Shown here in pieces: positions 9,383 to 17,142 of a stretch of 53,177 nucleotides of DNA. The notes beneath the pieces are model-generated. The model was not told the origin of the DNA. It worked only from the letters and a program-made list of their open reading frames with translations, and made no database searches. A program made the translations under genes and the position numbers. Origin of the DNA: Singulisphaera sp. GP187 (GTDB taxonomy: Bacteria > Planctomycetota > Planctomycetia > Gemmatales > Gemmataceae); assembly GCA_945905925.1 (NCBI GenBank), contig CAMDQN010000031.1, positions 1 to 53,177 of the forward strand, given 5' to 3'. Position 1 is the stretch's first letter, and each line of letters starts with the position of its first letter.

Positions 9383-9691
9383 ATGGGCGAAGCAAAGCCG
9401 AAAACGCGGACCGTGCGCATCGTGTGCCCGCCGAACGCGGACGGTGTTGGCGTGTTCTGTTTCGACATCAACGGTAAGGGGCAGTTTTATACGTTCCGCG
9501 AGATCTGGTGTGACATCGGCGGTCGCGGGTTCGCGGTCCACCGGCTCGGGCAGGGCGAGTTGTATCACGTTCGCGTCGGCAAGCCGGAGGACACGTCGTG
9601 CGAGTGTATGGGCTTCCTGCGATGGGACCGGTGCAAGCACGTCGCGGGGTTGGGGGCGCTGATCAGGAAGGGTGAGTTGAAGCAGGGGTAG
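9383..9691 (+). CDS. Small SWIM zinc-finger-like protein
   Basis: A 102-residue protein starting [17 protein letters not shown]. The C-terminal part has [18 protein letters not shown], which fits the SWIM zinc-finger pattern CxC...CxH. Such fingers bind DNA or protein. The N-terminal half is beta-rich ([20 protein letters not shown]). The last three codons, GGG TAG included, lie within an inverted-repeat element, so the present C-terminus was set by that insertion. The function is unknown. Confidence 0.75.
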   Translation: MGEAKPKTRTVRIVCPPNADGVGVFCFDINGKGQFYTFREIWCDIGGRGFAVHRLGQGELYHVRVGKPEDTSCECMGFLRWDRCKHVAGLGALIRKGELKQG

Positions 9692-9799
9692 GCGCCGCTT
9701 GCCGAGCGGCGCAGCGCGAACCTTCGCTGGACCGACACGCATGTTCGGAGAGCAACACAGCGCGTGCAGCGGTGCCGCTGGGCAAGCGGCACCTACCCC
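9685..9799. repeat. GTAG-headed inverted-repeat element carrying stop codons of both flanking genes
   Basis: Arms of 28 bases at 9685-9712 and 9772-9799 match at 25 positions. They read GGGGTAGGCGCCGCTTGCC inward from the left and GGGGTAGGTGCCGCTTGCCC from the right on the other strand. The TAG of GTAG is the stop codon of the SWIM gene (9689-9691). On the opposite strand it is the stop of the receiver gene (9795-9793). About 59 bases lie between the arms. The structure resembles a REP doublet (REPIN). Confidence 0.8.
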
Positions 9800-10161
9800 G
9801 ACAACCACGCGCCAATCTGCTCTTCCAAATCTTTCACGAACTTACTCCGCGGCATCACCTGATCGCACCCGGCTTCTCGCGCGGCGCGCAGCACGTCGGC
9901 TTCTACGTGCGAGCCGTAAGCGGTCACGCGCGGCATCGTCGCACACGCCGCTTTCAGATCGGCGAGCAGCGTTGGAAGATCGAGGCCCGGGTTGTGAACG
10001 TCAAGGATAATCCCGCCCGGCGGCGCGGACCGCACCGCGGCGAGCAACTCCGCTTGAGTGCGGACCATGCGCACGGTCAAGCCAGAGGCGCGAGCCGTAC
10101 CCGAGACGCGGCTGAAGAAGATCAGGTCGTCGCACAACATCAAACCCTGAGGCACCGTCAC
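9793..10161 (-). CDS. Degenerate response-regulator receiver domain protein
   Basis: A 122-residue stand-alone receiver-like fold. The N-terminal acidic pair is in LMLCDD. The phosphoacceptor position is IILDVHNPG (Asp about 54). The conserved Thr/Ser position is VTAYGS. The usual Lys appears replaced in QVMPRSKF, so phosphorylation-driven switching may be altered. There is no output domain. The gene starts 4 bases inside the preceding protease gene (ATGA overlap), so the two are coupled. Its stop codon is supplied by the repeat at 9685-9799. Confidence 0.7.
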   Translation of the reverse strand: MTVPQGLMLCDDLIFFSRVSGTARASGLTVRMVRTQAELLAAVRSAPPGGIILDVHNPGLDLPTLLADLKAACATMPRVTAYGSHVEADVLRAAREAGCDQVMPRSKFVKDLEEQIGAWLSG

Positions 10162-11417
10162 TTCTTCTCCCCCAAGCCCTTCGCTTCAAGCGCCAGGTCG
10201 ATTGCCTTTGTCAAGCCCTCGTCGAACTTGCTGTCCTTGAAACTCGCGACGAGAGCCGACCGAATCTTCGCGCCGGCCTCGGAAGAGAAGTCGGCTGCGG
10301 GACCGTAAACGACGTGCAGCGTCTCCGGTTTCTTGCTGATCAATATGTAAATGCCTTTGAGGTTCAGTTCCTTCGCCCGGGCTTCGGCGAGATCCTTGAA
10401 GAACTTCTGTCGGTCGGCCGGTTTCATTGCGACGATCTTGTCCACGTCGCCTTTCGGTGGGACCATGTACGTTTCGACGAGGAAGTCGGTGTGCTTCTCC
10501 TTGAGCAACTTCTCTGCGGCGGGCGCGACACGCTTCCACGCGGCCTCGCTAAAGAACTTGCCCTCGTCCTTGCTCTCCAGCGCCTTCTCGCGCGCCTTCG
10601 CGGGATCCTTCTTCGGCGGATCTTTCGGCTGTGCGGAAGTCTCTTCCGTGCGGAGCGCCTGCACCGATCGCCGGTTGATGAGCCGCTTCACCTCGGAGAG
10701 ATCAACGAAGATGCTGATCGACTGCGCGTCGATCGCGCCGCCTTGAGTGACGCCGACCAACTCAGCTTTATCGTTGACGAGCGGCCCGCCGCTATCGCCC
10801 GGATTCGTTGGCGAATCCGTTTCGATCACCTTTGCCTCAAACGAAACCGTCGTCCTCTCGTCGAGTTTTGCCTTCCACTTCTTGCTGTACACCTGGCGCA
10901 CCTTGCCGGGCGTGTACACCCAGAGCGCGCCGCTCTTGCCGGGGTTGCCGATCGAATGAACCGACTGCCCGGGGTCCGGGCTGTCGGCCGCGAGTGGGAG
11001 TTCCGGCACGCCGTCCGGGACGCGGGCGATGCGGACGAGCGCGAGGTCGGCTTGCTTGTCGAGTTCGACCACTTCCCCCGAGATGCCGAGCTTCCCGGCG
11101 CGGTCGGTGTAGTACTTCCGATCCGAGATGGTTTTCTTCGCTTCGCGTCCCTCGAACTCCGGGAAGTACACGATGACGTTCTTCACGTCGCCGACGACGT
11201 GGTAGTTGGTGAGCACGAGCCGCCGGCCCTTGTCCACGAGCGTGCCGCTTCCGGTCGCGAGCTTCCCGCCGCCGCGATCGGAATGAACCCAGGCCGTCGA
11301 TCGCACGACCCTCTGGTAGACCGACGCACCGGCATCGACGGGTTCGGGCTTCGGCTGGCCCGGCGCGAGTGGCGTTAACAGCCCAAGTGTAAGGAGAGCG
11401 GAGAGGGTGCGATGCAT
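10158..11417 (-). CDS. Secreted trypsin-like serine protease with C-terminal TPM-like domain
   Basis: A 419-residue exported protease. Its signal peptide is MHRTLSALLTLGLLTPLAPG. The catalytic triad sits in TNYHVV (His about 72), QADLALVRIA (Asp about 122) and GDSGGPLVND (Ser about 207). A charged linker (KDPPKKDPAKAREKALESKD) leads to a domain at about 290-410 with ETYMVPPKGDV and KGIYILISKKPETLHVVYG, which resembles TPM domains; that part is tentative. No PDZ domain is visible, unlike DegP. Ten upstream codons starting at 11447 are excluded because the signal peptide starts here. Confidence 0.82.
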   Translation of the reverse strand: MHRTLSALLTLGLLTPLAPGQPKPEPVDAGASVYQRVVRSTAWVHSDRGGGKLATGSGTLVDKGRRLVLTNYHVVGDVKNVIVYFPEFEGREAKKTISDRKYYTDRAGKLGISGEVVELDKQADLALVRIARVPDGVPELPLAADSPDPGQSVHSIGNPGKSGALWVYTPGKVRQVYSKKWKAKLDERTTVSFEAKVIETDSPTNPGDSGGPLVNDKAELVGVTQGGAIDAQSISIFVDLSEVKRLINRRSVQALRTEETSAQPKDPPKKDPAKAREKALESKDEGKFFSEAAWKRVAPAAEKLLKEKHTDFLVETYMVPPKGDVDKIVAMKPADRQKFFKDLAEARAKELNLKGIYILISKKPETLHVVYGPAADFSSEAGAKIRSALVASFKDSKFDEGLTKAIDLALEAKGLGEKK

Positions 11418-11698
11418 TGGCGATCTCGCAAGAGAGGGAACCGACATATTCTACGCTGTCTTCGCCTTTGGGTTGAGTTGATTTCAGCATGGGTCGGCAA
11501 CCGTGAGGGAAGTTTAGCGGAGGTCCCGGAGGGCCAGGTCGCTTTTGCAAACGGCCCGTCCGGGGCCTACGCTAACCTTCAATCTGCGCGCACTTGAGCA
11601 ATTCCGTTCGTTTTCCTCTGGCGTTCTCTCTGGTGCGTCGCTATTCCCCGCGACACACCAAAAAGTCCGCATCGGTACGCAAGCACGGAGGCAAATCC

Positions 11699-13060
11699 AT
11701 GCGCAAGAAAGCGCTGTTGGGGGTCGGTCTGGCGCTGTTCGGGGGGGGCACGGGGACGGCGCAGTTTCCGATGGACCGCGCGCCGGTCACCACGCCACGG
11801 GCACCGATGGCGCTGCCGCCGGGCCTCTCGCCGGTCACCCCACAACCGGTCTACCCGGTCACTCCCGTGACACCCGGTAGTGGCTACGTTCCGCCGACGA
11901 GCGGGCTCCAGCCGGCCCCAGTCGCACTCGTGCGGCCCGAGGTCGTGCCGCTCCCCACCAACCTGGAAATCAAGACCTCACTCGGGGCCGATCATCCGTG
12001 GCTCATCCGGCCCGAACACGGGCCGTACTTCATCATGGTGAAGAGCTACGTGCGCCCGGCCAAAGGCTCGAAGGGTGCGGAAGACGACAAGGGGTTGACC
12101 GCGCGCGAACTCGCCGAAGGACTCGCGACCGAGATCCGCGATCAGTACCGCGTACAGGCGTTTCTGTTCGAGTACATCTCGGAGGAACGCAAAGCCGAGA
12201 TGCGGCAGATCGCGGTGGCCCGGCAGAAGGCGCAGACCTATTACGCGCAGCTCGACGTGATGCGGCAGAGGAGCCAACTTCAGGGAATGGAGTTCATGCA
12301 ACCGGACAACAAGCTCCATGTGATGACGCACAACCACAAGGACCAGATCGGCGTGCTGGTGGGCGGGTTCCAGACCGAGACCGACGCCACGAAGGCGCTG
12401 ACGAAGTTGAAGACGTGGCCGACCCCGAAGAACGAGGTGTTTCTCGATAAGGGGTCGATCGTGCAACCCGGAGCGGATGGCAAGCCGGAGGTCGTGAGGG
12501 CGGCAATGAACCCTTACGCGACAGCGTTCGTGGTGCCGAACCCCTCGATCCCGCGGACCGCGCAGGCGCAGAAGGGGCTGGATCCGTTCGTGGTGAAGCT
12601 CAACGAGGGGCAACCGTACAACCTGCTCAAAGCGACGAAGGGGTGGACGCTGGCGGTGAAGTCGTTCACTGCGCCAGTGGAACTCGTGAACAAGGATTCG
12701 GACACAAGCCTGATGCGGAAGATCGGGTTCGGGCAGAGTGGCGGCAACGCGCTCGCAGCGGGTGCGGAGCAGGCCGAGTCGCTGGCGAAGGCGCTGCGCC
12801 AGTTGAAGGGGCCGGTGGGTGCGGACGGGCGCGGCGGTCAGTCCCTGAACCTGGAAGCGTTCGTGCTGCACACGCGCAACGCGAGTTTGGTCACGGTGGG
12901 CCAGTTCGACGGCCCGGACGACCCCGCGCTGGTCGCGACCAAGAAGTTGCTCACGTCGTTCAAGGTGAACGCGAGTAAGGATCAAGTCGGGGCGCAACCG
13001 ATCACGAACACGCCCTCGGTGTTCGACAACATGCTCCCGATCCCGGTTCCGCGCCCGTAG
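11699..13060 (+). CDS. Secreted hypothetical protein with Pro-rich N-terminal linker
   Basis: A 453-residue protein starting MRKKALLGVGLALFGGG, a signal peptide, followed by a Pro-rich stretch (about 25-80). The body has two related-looking parts: HGPYFIMVKSYVRPAKGS, with LARELAEG-like helices and QIGVLVGGF, and later GWTLAVKSFTAPVELV with AESLAKALRQLKG. This suggests a duplicated alpha/beta module that may resemble SPOR-like repeats. GGAGG lies 9 bases before the ATG; a longer frame from TTG 11594 is not supported. I do not recognise a named family. Confidence 0.78.
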   Translation: MRKKALLGVGLALFGGGTGTAQFPMDRAPVTTPRAPMALPPGLSPVTPQPVYPVTPVTPGSGYVPPTSGLQPAPVALVRPEVVPLPTNLEIKTSLGADHPWLIRPEHGPYFIMVKSYVRPAKGSKGAEDDKGLTARELAEGLATEIRDQYRVQAFLFEYISEERKAEMRQIAVARQKAQTYYAQLDVMRQRSQLQGMEFMQPDNKLHVMTHNHKDQIGVLVGGFQTETDATKALTKLKTWPTPKNEVFLDKGSIVQPGADGKPEVVRAAMNPYATAFVVPNPSIPRTAQAQKGLDPFVVKLNEGQPYNLLKATKGWTLAVKSFTAPVELVNKDSDTSLMRKIGFGQSGGNALAAGAEQAESLAKALRQLKGPVGADGRGGQSLNLEAFVLHTRNASLVTVGQFDGPDDPALVATKKLLTSFKVNASKDQVGAQPITNTPSVFDNMLPIPVPRP

Positions 13061-13098
13061 GGCGCTCCGCCTCTGGAATCCCGCGCTTGACTGGTTTG

Positions 13099-13115
13099 AG
13101 CCCGCTCCGCGGGCT
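13099..13115. terminator. Short GC-rich hairpin between convergent genes
   Basis: AGCCCGC and GCGGGCT form a 7-bp stem with a 3-base loop in the 117-base gap between two convergent genes. There is no T run, so terminator function is only suggested by position. Confidence 0.35.
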
Positions 13116-13177
13116 GAAAGCGGAAGGCCACTTCCCAACGGCGTCACGCAGATGTCTTTGGCACCGCGAGCGCGTTG

Positions 13178-14890
13178 TCACTTTTTCAGCGGCTTCACGG
13201 TCTTCACGCGAAGCATCAGCTTCAACCCGTTCGCGTCGCCGCGGGTCAGCAGTTCCACCTTCTCGATAGGTTCCAACACCAGCGTCAGCATTCCGAGTTG
13301 CTCGGTCAGGGACTTCTCGTCGCCCACACCGGCGGTGCCGAGGAGTTTCGCGAGTTCGCCGGCGTGCGTCGTCAGATAGGTGCGAGCGGAGATCGCGTTG
13401 AAGCGCGCGAGCGGCACGTCGCCGCCCGGTTTCACGTCACCGGTCGGCGCCTTGAATGACTTGATCGCGTCCGGCGAAGTCGAAATGAGTAAGTAGCCGC
13501 CCTTCAACGCGAAGCACGGGCGGTATCCGCCCGGTAACCCGTCGCCCACGAGCGACTTGATTACCGCGTCGCCGTCTTTCTCTTCCTTCAGTTCGATCTG
13601 ATCCTTGTGCTTCACGTTGTACGCGATGCGCGCCACCTGGAAGCCGTACTCCAGCGCCTGCACCAGCGCCTTCGAGGCTTCCGCGCCGTTCGGGCCGTCG
13701 GTTTGCACCTTCACCGCGGCGACCACCACCGGGAGCGTCGCGCCTTTCGCGGGCGGCGTGACCCACAGCGCCCAGTCCGGCCCGATCGCGTCCAGCACGA
13801 GCGGAAGTTTGTCCTTTCCGACGATCGGGCCGAGCGTTTGCTCCAGCGTCTCGCGAACGCCAGTATTGCCCTCCATCGGGGCCAGCGCCGTCAGCGCGTC
13901 GATGATGTCGTTCGCCTTCACGCGGCCCGCGACCGCGAGCAACGCGTCATCGGGAACGTTGCCCCACAGCGCCGAGGGGGTTCGTTCGCCGACGAGCCAC
14001 GTCTTCGCGGTCGCGGGCAACTTTCCCGGCGCGAAGTGCAGCGACACGCCGAGTTCGGCATCTTTCCCAACAGAGAGGTAAACCGCCGCGGCATCGGTCG
14101 CGGCCCACACCTCCGCGAACTTCGTGAGGAACGCCTTCTCGTTGGGCTTCGCGTTCTTCAACTTCGCCGCGAGTTCCGCGTCGAGCGGGCGCGGGTTCAC
14201 GAGCAGAACCGCGGCGGCATCCGCCACCCCGAGTTTCGTCATGCGCTCGACCAGAACCGGCACCTTGTCCTTCGCGGCCTCGTCGCGGTCTATGACCGCC
14301 TTGATGTCGGCTTCGGACTGCGAGAACGCGAACACGCCGTCGCGGAAGCAGTAGAAGTCGGACGGGCCTTCGGGCTTCACTCGCTCGAAGTACACCGCGC
14401 CAGCGTGCTTTCGCTCTCCCAACGACTTGAGTTCCTTCGACTTCGTCTGAATGTCGTTGAGCGTACCGACGACCTTCGCGAGCGTGTCTGGGTTCCGCGG
14501 GCGAATGAGGATTACAGAACGTTCGCCCTTCGGGTCATTAGCTGGCGCGGGTGCGTACGCGAACACCGCTGCGTCGCCGATGATGTTGTGAAGCAGATCC
14601 GTGGGCGAGAGGCCGAGCGCGCCGAGAATGGGGGTCGCGCCGTCGGTGAACTGCTTGAACGCTTGCGAGTTGAGTAACTGCTTGCCGAGCGCGGAACCCG
14701 GGAACCACGCCGCGAACGGCGATTCGCTCACGTCTTTCGCGTGGTCGCGAAGGTTTTGCACGACCAACACAATCGCGAAATCGTCAGGTGCGAGGCGCAG
14801 CGCTTCGTCGCGCGGTGTCGGCGGAGCAGCGAGAGCCGGGGCACCGAGGCCGAGGAGAACCGCGACGACGAGGGCGGAGCGAACGAGCAT
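13178..14890 (-). CDS. Secreted hypothetical protein, DUF3352-like
   Basis: A 570-residue exported protein. The signal peptide is MLVRSALVVAVLLGLGAPALAA, then RDEALRLAPDDFAIVLVVQN. The body alternates beta strands and helices (DAAVFAYAPAPA, RSVILIRPRNPDTLAKVVG, GVFAFSQSEADIKAVIDR, GGYLLISTSPDAIKSF), the layout of DUF3352-type proteins that planctomycetes often encode. That resemblance is from recall. It lies downstream of the anti-sigma gene on the same strand, separated by a 100-base inverted repeat, and may share the sigma-factor operon. The function is unknown. Confidence 0.78.
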   Translation of the reverse strand: MLVRSALVVAVLLGLGAPALAAPPTPRDEALRLAPDDFAIVLVVQNLRDHAKDVSESPFAAWFPGSALGKQLLNSQAFKQFTDGATPILGALGLSPTDLLHNIIGDAAVFAYAPAPANDPKGERSVILIRPRNPDTLAKVVGTLNDIQTKSKELKSLGERKHAGAVYFERVKPEGPSDFYCFRDGVFAFSQSEADIKAVIDRDEAAKDKVPVLVERMTKLGVADAAAVLLVNPRPLDAELAAKLKNAKPNEKAFLTKFAEVWAATDAAAVYLSVGKDAELGVSLHFAPGKLPATAKTWLVGERTPSALWGNVPDDALLAVAGRVKANDIIDALTALAPMEGNTGVRETLEQTLGPIVGKDKLPLVLDAIGPDWALWVTPPAKGATLPVVVAAVKVQTDGPNGAEASKALVQALEYGFQVARIAYNVKHKDQIELKEEKDGDAVIKSLVGDGLPGGYRPCFALKGGYLLISTSPDAIKSFKAPTGDVKPGGDVPLARFNAISARTYLTTHAGELAKLLGTAGVGDEKSLTEQLGMLTLVLEPIEKVELLTRGDANGLKLMLRVKTVKPLKK

Positions 14891-14902
14891 GGTAGGGTCT
14901 TC

Positions 14903-15002
14903 AGGGTGGTCCGCTCGCTCCGAGAGCGGTGCTACGCGACTGCGACGGTTCCTTTGCTCAATCGGGTCTATCGAACCACTCTCGGAGAGAGCGGAGCACC
15001 CT
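14903..15002. repeat. 100-base inverted-repeat element starting at the anti-sigma stop codon
   Basis: Arms of 24 bases at 14903-14926 and 14979-15002 match at 22 positions (AGGGTGGTCCGCTCGCTCCG on the left). The right arm begins within the TGA stop of the anti-sigma gene. The first 12 bases, AGGGTGGTCCGC, also occur at 52803 directly on another stop codon. Confidence 0.7.
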
Positions 15003-15736
15003 CAAGACTTCGGCTTCACGGATGCAACGTCGCGCAACAGACGGTCGAACGCTTTCTGTGCGGTGCCGGTGACCGGTTCGAGGCTGGTACGCGCCGCGTC
15101 CGGCAGTTCCGCGATCGACTTGCGGGCCGGTTCGAGCATGTCGCCCATCGGCATCGGAGCGGCCGGTTTCGTGAACGCGGCGGTCAGCGCGTCGAGCAAC
15201 TTCGGCGCGGCAGCCACGGAATCCGTCAGCGGCTTCGGCGCGTCGCGGAGCGCCTGTTCCGCCTTCGCGAACGCGTCCCCAATGTTGATCGGGCGAGGCT
15301 CCGGGGCCGGTTGCAACGTCTTTGCGCGCGATTCCGGTGCGACTTCCGGTTGCTTCGCGATTTCGTCCGCCGGCACGGGCTTCGACCCACCGAATATAGC
15401 GACCACCCCGACCAGAACTGCGGCGGCGAGCGCGAACCACGCGGTCGCCTTGTAGACGCCGCGCCGGGTGCGGGTGTGCCGGTCTTCCCACATCGCCTTC
15501 ACAACGCGATCCGCGAAGCCCGCGGGCACCGTGACCGGTTCGGGGTTCGCGAGTACGGAGAGCAGCACTCGGACCGCTTGAACGCGCTCGCGGCACGACG
15601 AACACTCGCCGAGGTGCGGTTTCGCGTCGCGCGTGTCAGTCGAAGCGTCGCCGTCGAGAAGACGCTGGATGCTCGCAACTACTGCGCGGCACTCCGGCGA
15701 GGCTCGTTCGTCGAAGGATTCGTGTGTTTCCAACAT
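15002..15736 (-). CDS. Anti-sigma factor with zinc-finger motif and one membrane segment
   Basis: A 244-residue protein starting MLETHESFDERASPEC. The motif HLGECSSCRERV at about 45-56 is the HxxxCxxC of ZAS-type anti-sigma factors. A single membrane segment (FALAAAVLVGVVAIFGG) at about 104-120 separates a cytoplasmic N-terminus from an Ala/Pro-rich outer part. It starts 5 bases after the stop of the sigma-factor gene on the same strand, which is the standard sigma/anti-sigma arrangement. The expected role is to hold the ECF sigma factor at the membrane until a surface signal arrives. Confidence 0.85.
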   Translation of the reverse strand: MLETHESFDERASPECRAVVASIQRLLDGDASTDTRDAKPHLGECSSCRERVQAVRVLLSVLANPEPVTVPAGFADRVVKAMWEDRHTRTRRGVYKATAWFALAAAVLVGVVAIFGGSKPVPADEIAKQPEVAPESRAKTLQPAPEPRPINIGDAFAKAEQALRDAPKPLTDSVAAAPKLLDALTAAFTKPAAPMPMGDMLEPARKSIAELPDAARTSLEPVTGTAQKAFDRLLRDVASVKPKS

Positions 15737-15741
15737 CTCGC

Positions 15742-16311
15742 TCACCCTGGGCTTTTGGGTGTTTTTGGCACATCTTCGTCGGGCACCAACCCACGACTCC
15801 GCAACCGGTCCAGTATTTCGAGCCGAGCACGGTGCAACCACGTCTTCACAGTGCCGACCGGTCGGTCCACGGCTTCTGCGATCTCTTCGTAGGGGTGTCC
15901 CTGTTCGTGGAATAGAACGAACACTTCGCGGTACTCGGCGCGGAGGGCGTCTACCGCAGCGCGGATTTCGCGAACGAGTTCCGCCGAATCGTCGGCCGGT
16001 TTGCGGTCGGGCGAGTCGTCGAGGTAGTCCGCAATGGTCGGCGCCTTCGCGCGATTGCCGAGCGCTGTGCGACAGCGGTTCACCGCGATACCTAACACCC
16101 ACGGGCGCAGCGGGCGCTCGCCGTCCCAGCGCGTCAGACTGCGGAACACGCGGATGAACACTTCCTGTGCCACGTCTTCGGCGTCGTGTACGTTGCCGAG
16201 CAACCGTCGGCACACCGCGATCACATCGGACGAAAACCGTTCGACGAGTTCGCGCGACGCGACCGGGCAACCGGTCAGGCACCGTTTCACGAGCGCGGCG
16301 TCGGCGGACAC
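15742..16311 (-). CDS. ECF-type RNA polymerase sigma factor
   Basis: A 189-residue sigma factor with region 2 (DVIAVCRRLLGNVHDAEDVA, then QEVFIRVFRSL) and region 4 (YREVFVLFHEQGHPYEEIAE and RPVGTVKTWLHRARLEIL). The GTG at 16311 is chosen because AGAGGGCAGG lies 6 bases before it; a TTG at 16329 would add six residues. The anti-sigma gene follows after 5 bases. Its regulon cannot be read from the window. Confidence 0.9.
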   Translation of the reverse strand: MSADAALVKRCLTGCPVASRELVERFSSDVIAVCRRLLGNVHDAEDVAQEVFIRVFRSLTRWDGERPLRPWVLGIAVNRCRTALGNRAKAPTIADYLDDSPDRKPADDSAELVREIRAAVDALRAEYREVFVLFHEQGHPYEEIAEAVDRPVGTVKTWLHRARLEILDRLRSRGLVPDEDVPKTPKSPG

Positions 16312-16380
16312 GGCCTGCCCTCTGACCAAGACGTACCCGCGAACGCAACGAGGGGTTTCAGAATTGGTGTTCGCCGCGGG

Positions 16381-16644
16381 TCACCCGGTTTTTTCGATCG
16401 CGTCCCGGAGCAGATCGATCACCTCGAGGACTGACGCTTCCTGAACCGTCTTTCCCCGTTTCTCCAGATTCTCACTGAACCGAATCGCGGTCTCTTGCAT
16501 GCGTTCATGCGTCTCTGCGGAACCGCCTACGAGAACCGTTTCCTCGGTGCGGGTTACGCGGGTGTGACCGTCCTCGCCGTCCAGACCGAGGCCCACCACT
16601 TTGGGCCCCGCTTCCTTCCGGCGCTGACGTTTCTTTCTGGCCAT
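16381..16644 (-). CDS. Small basic conserved hypothetical protein
   Basis: An 87-residue protein starting MARKKRQRRKEAGPKVVGLG, with GLDGEDGHTRVTRTEETVLV and a helical C-terminus (ETHERMQETAIRFSENLEKR). The basic N-terminus suggests nucleic-acid or ribosome contact. I recall similar short proteins in other Gemmata genomes, but the function is unknown. The frame continues 44 codons upstream without similarity, so the internal ATG is used; a weak GGGG lies upstream. TACAAT at 16699-16704 on the complement could be its -10 box, without a clear -35. Confidence 0.7.
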   Translation of the reverse strand: MARKKRQRRKEAGPKVVGLGLDGEDGHTRVTRTEETVLVGGSAETHERMQETAIRFSENLEKRGKTVQEASVLEVIDLLRDAIEKTG

Positions 16645-16756
16645 GTGGATTCCCCGAATAATTACCCGGATGCTGCCCGGCGCACCCCGTGTTGAGCGTA
16701 TTGTATCTTGAACACGAATCGCGCGTACGGGCGAGCCGAGGAGGGGCTTGCGCAGT

Positions 16757-16785
16757 TTGGAAAACAAGGCGATCACACGTAGTAT
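16757..16785 (+). promoter_or_regulatory. Candidate sigma-70-like promoter
   Basis: TTGGAA at 16757-16762, a 17-base spacer, then TAGTAT at 16780-16785. It points toward the FHA-GAF-PP2C gene but is about 350 bases away, so it could drive an upstream transcript or be chance. Confidence 0.3.
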
Positions 16786-17050
16786 ACAGACGACCCATAT
16801 TTATTCGCCCGGACGACTGACACTCGAAACACAAGTGATTTCAAGGCGATCGAGTACACTCGCAGCGGTTCCCGTGTTCTGGAGACGTTGGGTAAAAATC
16901 CGTGATGTGAACTGTTCCGCTCCCGAAATGCCCCAAAAACCTTAGCATGTTTGGGGTAAGATTTTTGACCACCCTCCTCGCACCCTGCAATTCCTAGGGT
17001 TCCCGAGACGCGCAATCGCCAGCGCCTCAGCGCCTCCCCGAGCCGGTTGC

Positions 17051-17079
17051 TTGCGAACGTCGGGGCGCGGTGGTATCAT
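17051..17079 (+). promoter_or_regulatory. Candidate sigma-70-like promoter for the FHA-GAF-PP2C gene
   Basis: TTGCGA at 17051-17056, a 17-base spacer, then TATCAT at 17074-17079. Transcription would begin near 17086, leaving a leader of about 57 bases before the ATG at 17143. Confidence 0.5.
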
Positions 17080-17142
17080 CTATCTTGATTTGTCCAAGTC
17101 GCACCAATCTTCGTGTCGTCCTTCACGCTGCGGGCGCCGTCC

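Larger units (their letters stand above)
16645..17142. other. Divergent intergenic region, about 500 bases
   Basis: No gene was found. The GC content is lower than in the flanking genes. It contains two promoter-like pairs (listed separately) and a weak inverted pair CCCCAAA/GTTTGGGG at about 16934-16962. It separates the small basic protein gene from the FHA-GAF-PP2C gene. Confidence 0.6.

Noticed and set aside
11978-13147. 389-residue open frame on the - strand
   Set aside because: Antisense to the secreted protein at 11699; Arg/His/Leu-rich shadow.
13607-14677. 356-residue open frame on the + strand
   Set aside because: Antisense to the DUF3352-like gene; no start signal or motif.
15737-16348. 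N-terminal part of a 448-codon open frame that ends in the anti-sigma gene
   Set aside because: Shadow frame of the sigma-factor gene; the anti-sigma protein begins at 15736.
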